Notes: generated by a model from the sequence alone, not told the origin. A DNA stretch of 49,515 nucleotides from an uncultured Slackia sp. (GCF_944321625.1 NZ_CALUMA010000057.1:1-49515); one strand, 5' to 3'. Counted from the first letter of the stretch, positions 7,721 through 17,238 are shown. Numbers and translations: made by a program.

Positions 7721-8376
7721 ACATTATCTCCTATGCATCCTTTTAATCTCTCTTAAACAGATCCCTCGTGTAGACCTTACCGGCCACATCGGACAGCTCC
7801 TCGCTCCAGCGGTTGGCGATAATCACGTCGCACTCGCCTTTGAACGCCTCCAGGTCGTGCGTCACCTCGCTGCCGAAGAAGTCGGGCGCGTCCAGCGTGG
7901 GCTCGTACACCACCACGGGCACGCCCTTGGCCTTCACGCGCTTCATGATGCCCTGCACCGAGCTCGCGCGGAAGTTGTCCGAGCCGGTCTTCATGGTGAG
8001 GCGGTACACGCCCACCACGGGCGCCTTCACGCCGGAGTACACCAGCTCGTTCACGCGCTTGAGCACCTCGTCGGCCACGAAGTCCTTGCGCGTGCGGTTG
8101 GACTCGACGATGGCCTCGATCAGGTTCTGCGGCACGTCGCCATAGTTCGCCAGCAGCTGCTTGGTGTCCTTGGGCAGGCAGTAGCCGCCATAGCCGAAGC
8201 TGGGGTTGTTGTAGTGCGAGCCGATGCGCGGGTCCAGGCACACGCCGCGGATGATCTGCGCGGTGTCGAGCCCGCGGGAGGCGGCGTAGGTGTCCAGCTC
8301 GTTGAAGTAGGACACGCGCAGCGCCAGGTAGGTGTTGGCGAACAGCTTGATGGCCTCGGCCTCGGTAGGCCCGCAC
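7568..8376 (-). repeat. Direct repeat, copy B (intact ugd 3' part plus small gene)
   Basis: This is the intact counterpart of the block at 2265-3074. It covers the small gene and the 3' half of ugd. Homologous recombination between the two blocks would remove both plus-strand modules and fuse the region back to a single ugd. Confidence 0.85.
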
Positions 8377-9002
8377 ACCAGCTTCTCGATACCCGCGGAC
8401 CCGTCGGCGTTCACACGTTCGCGCTCAGCAGCATCGGCGCCCTCCTCAAGCAAATCGGCGAAACGATGCGCAGCCTCAACCGCCTCGGCATCGTCAGCGG
8501 GTGCGCCAACTAAGATGCGGCTGGGATGAAGATTGTCATAGAGAGCATGTCCCTCACGCAGGAACTCGGGCGAGAAAATAATCTTCGCATCGCTGCGCTC
8601 AGCCCTGATGCGCTCGGTGTATCCCACAGGAATCGTGGACTTGATGACAATCCATGCATCGGGATTCACCTCGCGAACAGCATCCATCGCCGCTTCTACG
8701 GCAGAGGTGTCGAAGAAGTTCTTTTCCGAATCATAATTGGTAGGCGCAGCGATGACCACATATTCGGCATCGCCATAAGCCTCCGCAGCATCAATGGTGG
8801 CATTGAATGAAAGTCCCATTTCCTTCTGATTCGCTAGAAACCTTTCGATTTCGACGTCCCTAATCGGACTAATGCCTTTTTTGAGAAGCTCGACTTTCTG
8901 CGGAACAATATCGAGCGCTTTTACGTCGTTATGCTGCGAAAGCAGCAGCGCTACAGATAGTCCGACATATCCAGTGCCAGCGATGGCGACAGCATTAGCC
9001 AT
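7743..9002 (-). CDS. ugd: UDP-glucose 6-dehydrogenase
   Basis: Oxidises UDP-glucose to UDP-glucuronate with two NAD+, supplying an acidic sugar for the polysaccharide made by this locus. The ATG at 9002 follows AGGAG-TGAAA; the GTG at 9008 lies inside that spacing. The protein has 419 residues. The Rossmann motif GTGYVG is at 9-14 and the catalytic motif [11 protein letters not shown] has the cysteine at 275. An uncommon acidic insert (about 186-207) precedes the central [20 protein letters not shown] helix. It is the second-last gene of the loaP operon, and its GC content returns to the host level, unlike the AT-rich genes before it. Confidence 0.95.
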   Translation of the reverse strand: MANAVAIAGTGYVGLSVALLLSQHNDVKALDIVPQKVELLKKGISPIRDVEIERFLANQKEMGLSFNATIDAAEAYGDAEYVVIAAPTNYDSEKNFFDTSAVEAAMDAVREVNPDAWIVIKSTIPVGYTERIRAERSDAKIIFSPEFLREGHALYDNLHPSRILVGAPADDAEAVEAAHRFADLLEEGADAAERERVNADGSAGIEKLVCGPTEAEAIKLFANTYLALRVSYFNELDTYAASRGLDTAQIIRGVCLDPRIGSHYNNPSFGYGGYCLPKDTKQLLANYGDVPQNLIEAIVESNRTRKDFVADEVLKRVNELVYSGVKAPVVGVYRLTMKTGSDNFRASSVQGIMKRVKAKGVPVVVYEPTLDAPDFFGSEVTHDLEAFKGECDVIIANRWSEELSDVAGKVYTRDLFKRD

Positions 9003-9065
9003 TTTCACTCCTCTTTTGCAATTGTAATGTCCAAGATTGCCCCATGTGCAATTTGAATCAGATAA

Positions 9066-9512
9066 TCAATTCCCCTGGTTTCGCATTCCTACTTTTCTCG
9101 CAGGCACTCCCGCCCACACTTCGTTGTCCCCCGTTGAGCACAACAGCACCGCATTTGCACCAATCATTGATTTTTTGCCCACATGTAACGGCTTGCCCTG
9201 TGCGGCCAATATTTTTGCACCAGCGCCAACAATGCAGCCTTCTTCAATAACTAATTCAAAATCCCCCGTAAAAGGCTTTTCCACATCCGATCTGCCAATT
9301 GTCACATTTTGGTATATTACGCAATTTTCCTTTATAACTACATTTGGATGTAAAACGGTGCCTGTTGCGTTATGGGGAAATCTTACGTTTCTACCAATCT
9401 GAGTCGTCTGTGGAATATCTGCCCCGTATAGCTGAATTAAAAATGTAATGAACCTTCGGAATGGCTTTGGAATACTGTTTCTAAAACCAATTAGATGCTC
9501 AATAGCGTTCAT
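9066..9512 (-). CDS. Serine acetyltransferase-like hexapeptide O-acetyltransferase
   Basis: This is a 148-residue protein with GAGG before the ATG. Residues about 38-140 form repeated hexapeptides typical of a left-handed beta helix (IGRNVRFPHNATGTVLHPNV, VIYQNVTIG, IVGAGAKIL, MIGANAVL), and it ends with the usual WAGVPARKVG. Such enzymes transfer acetyl from acetyl-CoA to a sugar or serine. Placed between GT8 and ugd in a capsule-type operon it most likely acetylates the repeat unit, in the cytosol. The product is shorter than CysE, so cysteine synthesis is unlikely. The gene is AT-rich. Confidence 0.8.
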   Translation of the reverse strand: MNAIEHLIGFRNSIPKPFRRFITFLIQLYGADIPQTTQIGRNVRFPHNATGTVLHPNVVIKENCVIYQNVTIGRSDVEKPFTGDFELVIEEGCIVGAGAKILAAQGKPLHVGKKSMIGANAVLLCSTGDNEVWAGVPARKVGMRNQGN

Positions 9513-9518
9513 TCTGCC

Positions 9519-10403
9519 TCATATTCCTTGAATTATTTCTTTTACCTGATCAGCCTCTCTTGTCCACACTTCCGCAAAAGGAAGGTTCTCAACATTCCAT
9601 GGCTTATTGGGTCCAGCAAAATGCAGAATGGCAGGATTGGCAATCGTCTCCTGGATTGCCTTCGTCCCGAATGTCTGGGTTGCCTTATTGTCAGAAGCGC
9701 ACTTAACAAGCCCGTTTTCGAGTTGAAAATAGCAAACGGGAGTATTGAATCGGCAATCTGCCAACGCAATTCTTCCACGACACGCCATATTAATTGCATC
9801 TTGATCATGGAAGCCTTTAGTAATATATGATTTGAGAAGGCCCTCAACACCCCGACTCCTCATTGATTTCAAGTTCATCAGCAAAACACCTGCATTAATG
9901 TATTCCTCGAACCTAAGCACTGGAACACGATAAATAAATGACTTCAATCGGGATCGAGCCCTCTCCTGTTTCGTTGATGCAAACATATACGGAGCTAAAA
10001 CCCCTTTAACATCCCAAGAAGAATCATCTAGGCCGATTTCGCTAACAAAAGGCTCGATCGAGGAGGATACGACTATATCGCCATCCAGATAGAGGCACCT
10101 ATCCTTGTTTTGAAGAAGCGACGGTGCAAGCAGCCTGTAGAATGTCGGCTGAGAAATATGAGGGATTTTAGACTTGGCACCTGCTATCTTGCTCTCATCA
10201 ATCTCAAATACCTTGATGCTAGTTTGATATTTTGACTCCACCGCATTAATTTGCATTCTACTTTTTTTTGATAAATCATTAGCTTTTGTCAAAATCACTA
10301 CATCTAAATCGTTTATCCCTCCGTTACGAATTAAGGAGCTCGCAGCTACCAGAGTCTGAAACACAAACCCATCGTCAGTGGCGAAAATCGCTGTCAATGA
10401 CAT
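9519..10403 (-). CDS. GT8-family glycosyltransferase
   Basis: This is a 294-residue protein. The start MSLTAIFATDDGFVFQTLVA is the usual GT8 first strand, and LYLDGDIVV holds the metal-binding D107-x-D109. The later HDQDAINM and ILHFAGPNKPW segments are also typical. GT8 enzymes move glucose or galactose from UDP-sugars with retention of configuration, here presumably onto the lipid-linked repeat unit. The gene overlaps the flippase stop by ten bases and has AAGG before its ATG. The acceptor is unknown. AT-rich. Confidence 0.85.
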   Translation of the reverse strand: MSLTAIFATDDGFVFQTLVAASSLIRNGGINDLDVVILTKANDLSKKSRMQINAVESKYQTSIKVFEIDESKIAGAKSKIPHISQPTFYRLLAPSLLQNKDRCLYLDGDIVVSSSIEPFVSEIGLDDSSWDVKGVLAPYMFASTKQERARSRLKSFIYRVPVLRFEEYINAGVLLMNLKSMRSRGVEGLLKSYITKGFHDQDAINMACRGRIALADCRFNTPVCYFQLENGLVKCASDNKATQTFGTKAIQETIANPAILHFAGPNKPWNVENLPFAEVWTREADQVKEIIQGI

Positions 10404-11836
10404 TGCTTACCTTTCTTATCGTTTTTACTAAAGTAAGTAAATTGATGGCAGATAAAATAGACCACACAGAACACTAGAGCGAGAGCGACTATTTTCAGAA
10501 GAAACCAAATTACAGTACCCAATCTGCTGGCCCCAAGCTGAATAAAGCCATAGATTGCTACACAGTACAACAAACAAGCCAATGCCTCGGGGGCAAATAA
10601 TCTCACATATTTGGCAACGGGCTGATTGAATACTTTATGGATAGTGTAATAAATGCATGGAACCGTATGCAAAACATAAGCAAGGGAGACGCACAAGGCA
10701 ACTAACGACAACTCATTAGTTACAACTCCCACACAAAGAAAAATCGCAGTGATTGCTGTCGCTATTACGCCTTCACGGAATAGATATTCTGTATCCCCCG
10801 TACTTTGCAAAAGAGGACCTATTGTGCAATTAGAGATTTTAAACACAACACTAATTGAGAGCAAGGCAAACGGAATCGCCGCATCAACCCAATTCGGACC
10901 ATACATAATCAATATTATCTCCCTTGCCGAGAAGAGCAAAAAAACGCTTATGGGTGCTCCTATCAGGACAAGGATTTTCTGAAGACGAATGTAGGCCAAA
11001 TAAAGCTCTTGTCTTTTAGAGTCTAAATCTCGAAGATAAGGCTGGAGGACGGATCCGGCAACGCCCCCCAAAGCTTGAGCAGGATATGACGATAGCCTAA
11101 AAGCCCTATCGTATAGCCCTAGTCGATAGGGATCCATTGCTTTCCCAAGCACCATGTTTGGAAGATTTCCGGAAAAGAACGAAATAAGATTATACAAAAA
11201 CTGATAGGTCGAATACTTGAACACTTTCTTCACTTGCTTAACAAAACGCCATTCCCCAAACTTAATAGGCGTCATCATGTAGTTCCAGACAAAAACAAGC
11301 ATCGAGTTCAACAGTGTTTGTAGCACCAATGCATATACACCAAACCCAAAGAAAGCCAATCCAACGGTGATAAAACCGGTCAAGGAGGATACGATGACAA
11401 GCCGCATCGACAGCAAATCGAATCGTTTCTCTTTAATCAATATTCCGTTTGGAACCATATTGAGAGAATTAAACAGAATAGAAATCGCACTTAGAGTCAG
11501 CAAAGGGGTCAATTCATCTCTTTGATAAAAGAAAGATATAACCGGCGAAACACCTAGAAACAGGAGACTAAGCGCAATTCCAATAACACCCGAAAAAGTA
11601 AACAAAGCATTATGGTCTTTGTTGTCCAATTCCTGATACCGAACTATTGCCGGACTTAGGCCACAATCAGAAAGAAGAAAAAAAAGATTCAAGAAAACCG
11701 TGACGATTGCTACTAGGCCGAATTCGTCTGGACCAATAAGCCTAGCAAGTACGATGGTCAAAACAATCTGTAATAAATAATTATAGTACTTTGCCGCAAA
11801 CTGAAAAACTGCAGCTTTCTTTAGACTAATTGCCAT
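10394..11836 (-). CDS. Polysaccharide repeat-unit flippase (Wzx/PST family)
   Basis: This is a 480-residue integral membrane protein with about 12-14 predicted hydrophobic helices. The N-terminal segment (LLQIVLTIVLARLIGPDEFG) and the CGLSPAIVRYQ region are characteristic of the WzxC/PST branch. It would flip undecaprenyl-linked repeat units across the membrane for Wzy-type polymerisation. The ATG at 11836 lies inside the end of the TupA-like gene (11-base overlap); the TTG at 11842 is less likely. No strong ribosome site is visible, so translation is probably coupled. Confidence 0.9.
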   Translation of the reverse strand: MAISLKKAAVFQFAAKYYNYLLQIVLTIVLARLIGPDEFGLVAIVTVFLNLFFLLSDCGLSPAIVRYQELDNKDHNALFTFSGVIGIALSLLFLGVSPVISFFYQRDELTPLLTLSAISILFNSLNMVPNGILIKEKRFDLLSMRLVIVSSLTGFITVGLAFFGFGVYALVLQTLLNSMLVFVWNYMMTPIKFGEWRFVKQVKKVFKYSTYQFLYNLISFFSGNLPNMVLGKAMDPYRLGLYDRAFRLSSYPAQALGGVAGSVLQPYLRDLDSKRQELYLAYIRLQKILVLIGAPISVFLLFSAREIILIMYGPNWVDAAIPFALLSISVVFKISNCTIGPLLQSTGDTEYLFREGVIATAITAIFLCVGVVTNELSLVALCVSLAYVLHTVPCIYYTIHKVFNQPVAKYVRLFAPEALACLLYCVAIYGFIQLGASRLGTVIWFLLKIVALALVFCVVYFICHQFTYFSKNDKKGKQCH

Positions 11837-12728
11837 GATCAAACAATTTCAAGTTGATTCTTGCGCCAAGTTCATAGTCAAATGAAGACGGAGAAAAATC
11901 TTCAAATCCGGCTTTTGGGGTAAAAGTCAGCTCCCCGAAATACAAATTCCCATCTATTTCGTACCAGTCCACTCTTACAAAAGGATACTCCCCTCTCAAA
12001 CGCTCACTTAGTTCGAGCATCCTAGATAGGCATGAAGGTCTCGCTATTTGGGAATCGTTCGGCATGCCGCCTTCTTGAACGTCGATTTTTTTCCAATTGC
12101 TATCAAACCATATTTCCTGCATCCCCCCATCAGTGAACCTGTCGCTGCAGACAAGAATTACCGGAGAGCCATTATTGAATGTGAAAACCTTGTAATCATT
12201 AGGAATCTCCCCGGAGGTGCTTTTGAGCATCTTTTCGATAATAATTCGGGGCGTACAATACCGATAATGCAGTTCGAGACCATTAAGCAAACCGTAATCT
12301 ATATTAAGCCATCTTCTCATTTCTTGAACAACTCGGAAACGATTGATTTCTTTCTTGGAAAAAATCAGCCGGTTCATCCCGCTTCCGTGGGTTGCCTTAA
12401 TCACAACATTATCGGGTATTTCCTCCCATAAAATCTCCCTCGGATCATCATAGGCAAATAAAAGGGGAACTAAGTGCTCCGCTCCAATTACTTCGCTTAC
12501 GTACTCACGATTCATATACTTGTCTGCAAGTATTCCTTCTTTTTTTGAATAATAATGAAGTTTTAGCCATTGGATTTTCTCATTGAAAGACTGGGGGTTT
12601 GTTATGTCCGGCAGTCTGCCCAATCGCTTCTCAAACTCTTGAATGATGAGCTTTTCGAACTGCTCATCAGTATATTTAGAATATTTTCGATTGAGATATT
12701 TCCAGTAATAATATCGGGCTAAATTCAT
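11826..12728 (-). CDS. TupA-like ATP-grasp family protein
   Basis: This is a 300-residue protein. Start ATG 12728 is preferred to the TTG at 12734. Features of TupA-like ATP-grasp proteins (Pfam Glycosyltransferase TupA type) are visible: NPQSFNEKIQWLKLHYYSK near the N-terminus, LADKYMNREYVSEVIG, VIKATHGSGMN as the nucleotide loop, and VRVDWYEIDGNLYFGELTFTP at the end. Members occur in teichuronopeptide and capsule clusters and probably join an amino acid or similar group to the polymer, although they are often labelled glycosyltransferases. AT-rich. Confidence 0.8.
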   Translation of the reverse strand: MNLARYYYWKYLNRKYSKYTDEQFEKLIIQEFEKRLGRLPDITNPQSFNEKIQWLKLHYYSKKEGILADKYMNREYVSEVIGAEHLVPLLFAYDDPREILWEEIPDNVVIKATHGSGMNRLIFSKKEINRFRVVQEMRRWLNIDYGLLNGLELHYRYCTPRIIIEKMLKSTSGEIPNDYKVFTFNNGSPVILVCSDRFTDGGMQEIWFDSNWKKIDVQEGGMPNDSQIARPSCLSRMLELSERLRGEYPFVRVDWYEIDGNLYFGELTFTPKAGFEDFSPSSFDYELGARINLKLFDHGN

Positions 12729-12741
12729 ATGCAATCAATCC

Positions 12742-13818
12742 TTAACTCCACGAAACGAAAGCACTGAAATAATAGAGCGTCGCTACCAGGTCAATCGATA
12801 CAAGCCAGAGTAAAACCACTAGTAGACTCTTTTTTTTAGACATCTCAAGATATTTTCCAATTAAAATAAAAGACCCAAAAGACATTATGTTAAAGAGACG
12901 AGGAGCAATAACTTCACTCTGAGTTGCAAAAAATAGGGCAAAAAAAATCACGCCAGCAATTCTTTGATAATCAAATGCTGATTTGAATATTGAAGATTCG
13001 CTATCACGAAGAGTGACAAATCTCCTTGTATTTGAAATAAAAAAAATTGTCAAAGTGACCGGACCATACAGCGCAAAGAGAAGACGTACGATATCGTGGA
13101 GGGATGACACAGAGACAGAAAATCCATCATCAAAGTAGGTAGATAACCTGCCTAAAATACCCGAATCGACAGAATTTTGACTTATAACATAACCGCAAAT
13201 GAATATAAAAATAGCCAGAAACAGCAGAAAAACTTGAGACGGCATCTTATTTTTGAATATTCCAATTACCATTGCCGGAATGCTTCCGAAATGAGCGAAC
13301 GCTATTCCGCAAAGCACAATCAACGATAGAAGCGCTCCTTCTGCAAAAAGAGAAAGCAGAACAAATGAACCGGCAAAAAACTGTCGAACCTGATCCATCA
13401 GGAACAAATAATACAGAATAAATGGTGCATAATACAGGAAAGGATGCGCTTGCTTCCGCACAATCATATACACAAGAATCTGAGGAATGATGTTCATTGC
13501 GAACAAATACAATCGAAAACCGCTTGCCCCAAACAATTGAGCCATGATGTAATTAACCGCTTCGTATTGCTGGCTAAATATATCATTTATACCATTTCCA
13601 AACCAGAATGGAACAAATTGTGTCGTATACAGAACCTGATAATTTGCCAAATCTAACCCAAGCGTTCGAAATGACATCATCAAACTAGTAGAAATAATGC
13701 AAACTGCAATGAGTTGACTCTGACGCTTTTTATCGATTCTATCAATACAAAGAGCGATAATCACGACAATGGCAATAAAAAGCCAAGCTATTGCCATCTC
13801 TATGATTTTAGAATTCAT
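12742..13818 (-). CDS. EpsG-family polysaccharide polymerase (Wzy-like)
   Basis: This is a 358-residue membrane protein with about 10 hydrophobic segments. The MSFRTLGLDLANYQVLY stretch near residue 50 matches the conserved arginine and D-x-x-x-Y of EpsG proteins, which polymerise repeat units outside the membrane. It starts two bases after the stop of the preceding GT2 gene. Its strong AT bias fits a serotype-specific polymerase. The linkage it makes cannot be read from the sequence. Confidence 0.8.
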   Translation of the reverse strand: MNSKIIEMAIAWLFIAIVVIIALCIDRIDKKRQSQLIAVCIISTSLMMSFRTLGLDLANYQVLYTTQFVPFWFGNGINDIFSQQYEAVNYIMAQLFGASGFRLYLFAMNIIPQILVYMIVRKQAHPFLYYAPFILYYLFLMDQVRQFFAGSFVLLSLFAEGALLSLIVLCGIAFAHFGSIPAMVIGIFKNKMPSQVFLLFLAIFIFICGYVISQNSVDSGILGRLSTYFDDGFSVSVSSLHDIVRLLFALYGPVTLTIFFISNTRRFVTLRDSESSIFKSAFDYQRIAGVIFFALFFATQSEVIAPRLFNIMSFGSFILIGKYLEMSKKKSLLVVLLWLVSIDLVATLYYFSAFVSWS

Positions 13819-13820
13819 CG

Positions 13821-14738
13821 TTACAATCTCACAGTTCTCAGCGCTCTAATCTTCAAAAGGATTCGATACGGAATCAATGACGCAACAGCATATTCAATCC
13901 CAAGAATTGGTTTTAAACTGACGAGTTCTTTCAACAATTCCACTCGCCCCGTCTTATCGTTTGATCTCATTTTCTTCTCGAGCAAAACTCGAACAATGCT
14001 TACCGATCTTTCCAGTTTTTCGGAATCACTTAAGCAGCCAATCTGCTCTCGATACTTATGCCCGATGATGCGAAACGACAATTCATATCTTTCTGAAGAT
14101 GCAGAAATCTGATTCGATGAAAAACTGCAGTAATACAGCACCTCCGCAGACGGAACTGCAATACCGCGAGTAATTTGAACAACTCTAATCCATAAGTCAT
14201 AATCTTGAAGAGCAGGCAGTTCTTCGTCAAATCCGCCTGCTTCCCTAAAGACATCTTTTTTCAATAATACCGAAGATGTTGTTCCAATATAGTTTTTAAT
14301 TAATATGTCAGAGACTTTTCCCGAAGAGGAAATACTTGGCAAGCTGTCATAGCTGACGCCAAGTTCGCTATATATTTGACGAACCCCAGTCCAGACAATA
14401 CCTATGCCAGGGTTCTCATTAATCGCCCTGACTTGACTTTCTATTTTACTGCATTGCCATTCATCATCATCATCTAGAAATGCAATCCAATCTCCACTTG
14501 CGAGAGAAACGCCAACATTTCTTGCGCAATTAGCTCCTCGCGGAGTGGGAAACTCAACATAAATCACTTTATCATCATTGCGTTTATATCTGTTCACAAT
14601 ATCCGTCGTTAGAGGATCAACTCCATCCGAAATAACAATAACCTCATCAACTGGATACGTTTGCGATAGAACACTGTCAATCGCTCTGCATAATGTGTTT
14701 GGACGAAAATGAGTTGGAATAACTACGCTAATTCTCAC
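13821..14738 (-). CDS. GT2-family glycosyltransferase
   Basis: The GTG at 14738 has AGGTGA five bases before it and gives 305 residues beginning MRISVVIPTHFRP; a GTG at 14747 is the alternative. The GT-A fold is clear: RAIDSVLSQTYPVDEVIVISDG, RGANCARNVG, and the DxD region AFLDDDDEW, with a later ALQDYDLWIR. It would transfer a sugar from a nucleotide donor to the lipid-linked repeat unit in the cytosol. It overlaps the end of the preceding glycosyltransferase gene by 11 bases. AT-rich. Confidence 0.88.
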   Translation of the reverse strand: MRISVVIPTHFRPNTLCRAIDSVLSQTYPVDEVIVISDGVDPLTTDIVNRYKRNDDKVIYVEFPTPRGANCARNVGVSLASGDWIAFLDDDDEWQCSKIESQVRAINENPGIGIVWTGVRQIYSELGVSYDSLPSISSSGKVSDILIKNYIGTTSSVLLKKDVFREAGGFDEELPALQDYDLWIRVVQITRGIAVPSAEVLYYCSFSSNQISASSERYELSFRIIGHKYREQIGCLSDSEKLERSVSIVRVLLEKKMRSNDKTGRVELLKELVSLKPILGIEYAVASLIPYRILLKIRALRTVRL

Positions 14739-15576
14739 AACTATCACCTGAATTGGGTTTACGCAAAAAGACGCTATAAATCAATCCCCGCAATTTACTG
14801 GGTGCTAAAGTTATTAGACACCTCGCTAATACTCCAGTTATTTGATCAAGGCGGGATATAAAACCATAGTCGTAAAACGCATTGAGCAACTTAATCTGCG
14901 ATTTCAAATAGGAAATGCCGCCACGGCGAGATATCATTCCATTCCCGGTCCGAACGTATACCAATGCATCAGCAAGATTATGCATGACTGAACCGCTTAA
15001 TAGCATTCGAACCCACAAATCATAATCTTCTAGTAGGTAGAAACTTCGGTAGTTTCCCGCTCTAATCACCGATTCTTTTCTGAAAACAACCGACATATGA
15101 TTAAACGGATTTCTAGTCTTCGAGAATTGCGCAATCTTCGAGTGCTCGGTTGGCAAGATTCGAACGGAAGACATATCACCGGGCTGTAATTGGAATTCCT
15201 CTATCGCAGACCCAACGATATCGTATCCGCCATATTCTAAAACCGATATTTCTTTTTCAAGTCTCTCCGGTTTGGAAATGTCATCACTGTCCATTCTCGC
15301 AACTATTGCGTTAGAAGAAGCCAGCACTCCGTCTGCAAGTGTTGGACCCAAACCCCTATTTTCTGTGAAATGAATTACTTTTACCTCTTTATTTTCCGTT
15401 TCGAACTTTGACAGCATTTCATTCAAATCATTCGTCAGAGGCCCATCGCAAAGAATTAGTATTTCATCCGCCCTGTATGTTTGGCGAAGAATGCTATCAA
15501 TGCTCTGCCTTACGAAAACAGGATTATCTTTTATCCATACCGGAATAAGCACAGTATAGTCCGGAAGAGCTGTCAT
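14728..15576 (-). CDS. GT2-family glycosyltransferase
   Basis: The ATG at 15576 overlaps the sugar transferase stop (ATGA), so the product has 282 residues; the open frame further upstream is a shadow of that gene. Motifs: YTVLIPVWIKDNP, SIDSILRQTYRADEILI, VARMDSDDISKPERLEKE (metal site) and LLEDYDLWVRM. It probably adds the second sugar of the repeat unit after the priming transferase, judged only by gene order. The AT-rich composition begins in this gene. Confidence 0.88.
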   Translation of the reverse strand: MTALPDYTVLIPVWIKDNPVFVRQSIDSILRQTYRADEILILCDGPLTNDLNEMLSKFETENKEVKVIHFTENRGLGPTLADGVLASSNAIVARMDSDDISKPERLEKEISVLEYGGYDIVGSAIEEFQLQPGDMSSVRILPTEHSKIAQFSKTRNPFNHMSVVFRKESVIRAGNYRSFYLLEDYDLWVRMLLSGSVMHNLADALVYVRTGNGMISRRGGISYLKSQIKLLNAFYDYGFISRLDQITGVLARCLITLAPSKLRGLIYSVFLRKPNSGDSCEN

Positions 15577-16466
15577 CGTGCACCATCCCCAGTAAATATC
15601 GTGCGGATGGTTTTCCAGACCACGCTGAGGTCCATTCCGATTCCGCGGTTCTCTATGTATTCGATGTCGTAGAGGGCCTTTTCTTTGGGCAGCAGTTCGT
15701 AACCGCCCGTCACCTGTGCCAACCCCGTAATGCCGGGCTTCACCAGCAGCCTTTGCTCCCAACCATCGATGCGCTTACAAAACTCATCGTGGAACGCAGG
15801 GCGCTCGGGACGCGGGCCAATCAGGCTCATGTCACCCTTTACCACGTTCCAGAACTGGGGAATCTCGTCCAAACGCGTCTTGCGCATCACGCGACCGAAC
15901 GGAGTCACGCGAGGATCGCCTTCAGTTGCCCACTGGGCACCCTTTGCCTCAGCGTCCGTATACATGCTGCGGAACTTATAGACCTCGAATACCTTGCCGT
16001 TCAGGCCCACGCGCCTCTGTGCATAGATAACCGGACCGGCCGATTCGGACTTAATCTTTAAAGCAATTGCAGCCATGGGAAGTGCCAGAATGATAAGAGC
16101 CGCACCACATGACACTACGTCGAACGCACGCTTGATGAATCGGTATCCAAATCCTCCGGCAACGTGCGATACGCGCGGCAGCACCACAATTTCGTCATCG
16201 GGCAGCAGCTTCGCCAAAACCTCAGGCGCGATGCCGCTCTCGGTGAGGCGCGGGGTATCGGACAAGCCTGCCATGACCCTCGCGCGCTCTTCATCGGTCG
16301 ATGCCTGCGCTGCAGCCTCGGTAAGCGACTCGCCCGCTTCCTTCGCCGCATCAACAAGCTCGTCTTCTTTGAGAGGCACTTCGATAACCGTAGGAAGCGG
16401 CGTTACGCCATTGACGCCCGACACCGGCTCCCTTCCTGAAACAGCTACAGCTTGATCAGCATCCAT
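15573..16466 (-). CDS. Polyprenyl-phosphate sugar-1-phosphate transferase (initiating enzyme)
   Basis: Moves a sugar-1-phosphate from a nucleotide sugar to undecaprenyl phosphate, the first step of repeat-unit assembly. The ATG at 16466 is chosen for GGAGG seven bases before it, giving 297 residues; the TTG at 16535, in the loaP end, lacks a site. About 90 residues of acidic, alanine-rich, probably disordered sequence precede the membrane helix (FDVVSCGAALIILALP). The catalytic core follows: YAQRRVGLNGKVFEVYKFRSM, TRLDEIPQFWNVVKGDMSLI, GPRPERP and KPGITGLAQV. This is the short WbaP/RfbP C-terminal type without the multi-helix N-domain. Confidence 0.93.
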   Translation of the reverse strand: MDADQAVAVSGREPVSGVNGVTPLPTVIEVPLKEDELVDAAKEAGESLTEAAAQASTDEERARVMAGLSDTPRLTESGIAPEVLAKLLPDDEIVVLPRVSHVAGGFGYRFIKRAFDVVSCGAALIILALPMAAIALKIKSESAGPVIYAQRRVGLNGKVFEVYKFRSMYTDAEAKGAQWATEGDPRVTPFGRVMRKTRLDEIPQFWNVVKGDMSLIGPRPERPAFHDEFCKRIDGWEQRLLVKPGITGLAQVTGGYELLPKEKALYDIEYIENRGIGMDLSVVWKTIRTIFTGDGAR

Positions 16467-16515
16467 CCCCTGACCTCCGTCGCCGCTTCCCGCCACAGCA
16501 GCACTATTCAGTTCT

Positions 16516-17031
16516 TCACGTTCGTTTGCTGACAATTTCTAGTCCGACTTTGATCGTTTTTGTTCTTCCCATCATGGGCATATCCAGATACGCGATTCGT
16601 CGGTGGCGGTCGATCTTGCTGATAGAACCCTCATGGTTCATGAGCGGGCCGTTCAGCACGATCACCTTGTCGCCTTCGATGACCCCCTCGCTCATCTTCA
16701 CCACCCTATCGCCCAGGTCGGTGAAGGCGTTGAGCCATCTCACTTCGTCGTCGGTCAAAGGAATGAATCTATCGTCATTGCCAAGCAATCGGGTGAATGC
16801 GGGCACGCGTCGCAACTCCTCGTTCACGCGTCCCACGTCTTTGCATTCTATGAAAAGGTATCCGGGCACCAGCGTTTCCACGCGCTTGTGCCATTCGCCG
16901 CGGTACCGGCGCATCACTTCGTAGCGCGGGATGAAGCATTCCTGCACCAGGCCCTCGCTCACGAACTTGTTTATGAGGTCAACCACGCGGCTCTCTTTGC
17001 CGCCGGCAACCTGAATCACGTACAACGCCAC
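16516..17031 (-). CDS. loaP: LoaP-type NusG paralog, processive antiterminator
   Basis: The GTG at 17031 lies eight bases after GGGAGG and gives 171 residues beginning MALYVIQVAGGKESRVV, the usual NGN-domain start. The NGN domain (about 1-105) has PGYLFIEC; a KOW domain follows (about 115-171: GVIEGDKVIVLNGPLMNHEG). Specialised NusG paralogs such as LoaP bind RNA polymerase and suppress termination in long polysaccharide or antibiotic operons. As first gene of this ten-gene unit it should act on its own transcript. The related hairpins at 17193-17276 are a plausible recruitment site. RfaH-like is the alternative name, but Gram-positive context favours LoaP. Confidence 0.88.
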   Translation of the reverse strand: MALYVIQVAGGKESRVVDLINKFVSEGLVQECFIPRYEVMRRYRGEWHKRVETLVPGYLFIECKDVGRVNEELRRVPAFTRLLGNDDRFIPLTDDEVRWLNAFTDLGDRVVKMSEGVIEGDKVIVLNGPLMNHEGSISKIDRHRRIAYLDMPMMGRTKTIKVGLEIVSKRT

Positions 17032-17192
17032 GGCGCTCACCTCCCTCTGAAGCCGCCGCAATCAGGCATGGCTTCGCCCGGGAGTTAGCACCCTCCCCCA
17101 CAACCATCCCCATGGCATGACGATATTCATCCCCTTAACCGCTAACGAAACGCGCTCCCAGCGACGATTCCGCGCCATCAAGATATGTCCCC

Positions 17193-17226
17193 GGTGCCGC
17201 CGGCGACTGTGCAAGCCAGCGGCACC
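17193..17226 (-). promoter_or_regulatory. Leader hairpin 2 upstream of loaP
   Basis: Eight complementary bases on each side (GGTGCCGC at 17193-17200 with GCGGCACC at 17219-17226) close a loop that can add a GGC/GCC inner pair. On the transcribed strand the stem begins GGTGCCGCTGGC, almost the same as the second hairpin close by. No T-run follows, so it is not a terminator. It probably belongs to the loaP leader RNA. Confidence 0.55.
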
Positions 17227-17238
17227 ATGCGCAGTTTC

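Noticed and set aside
11837..11842. TTG start for the flippase gene
   Set aside because: The ATG two codons later fits better; neither has a strong ribosome site, but TTG offers no gain.
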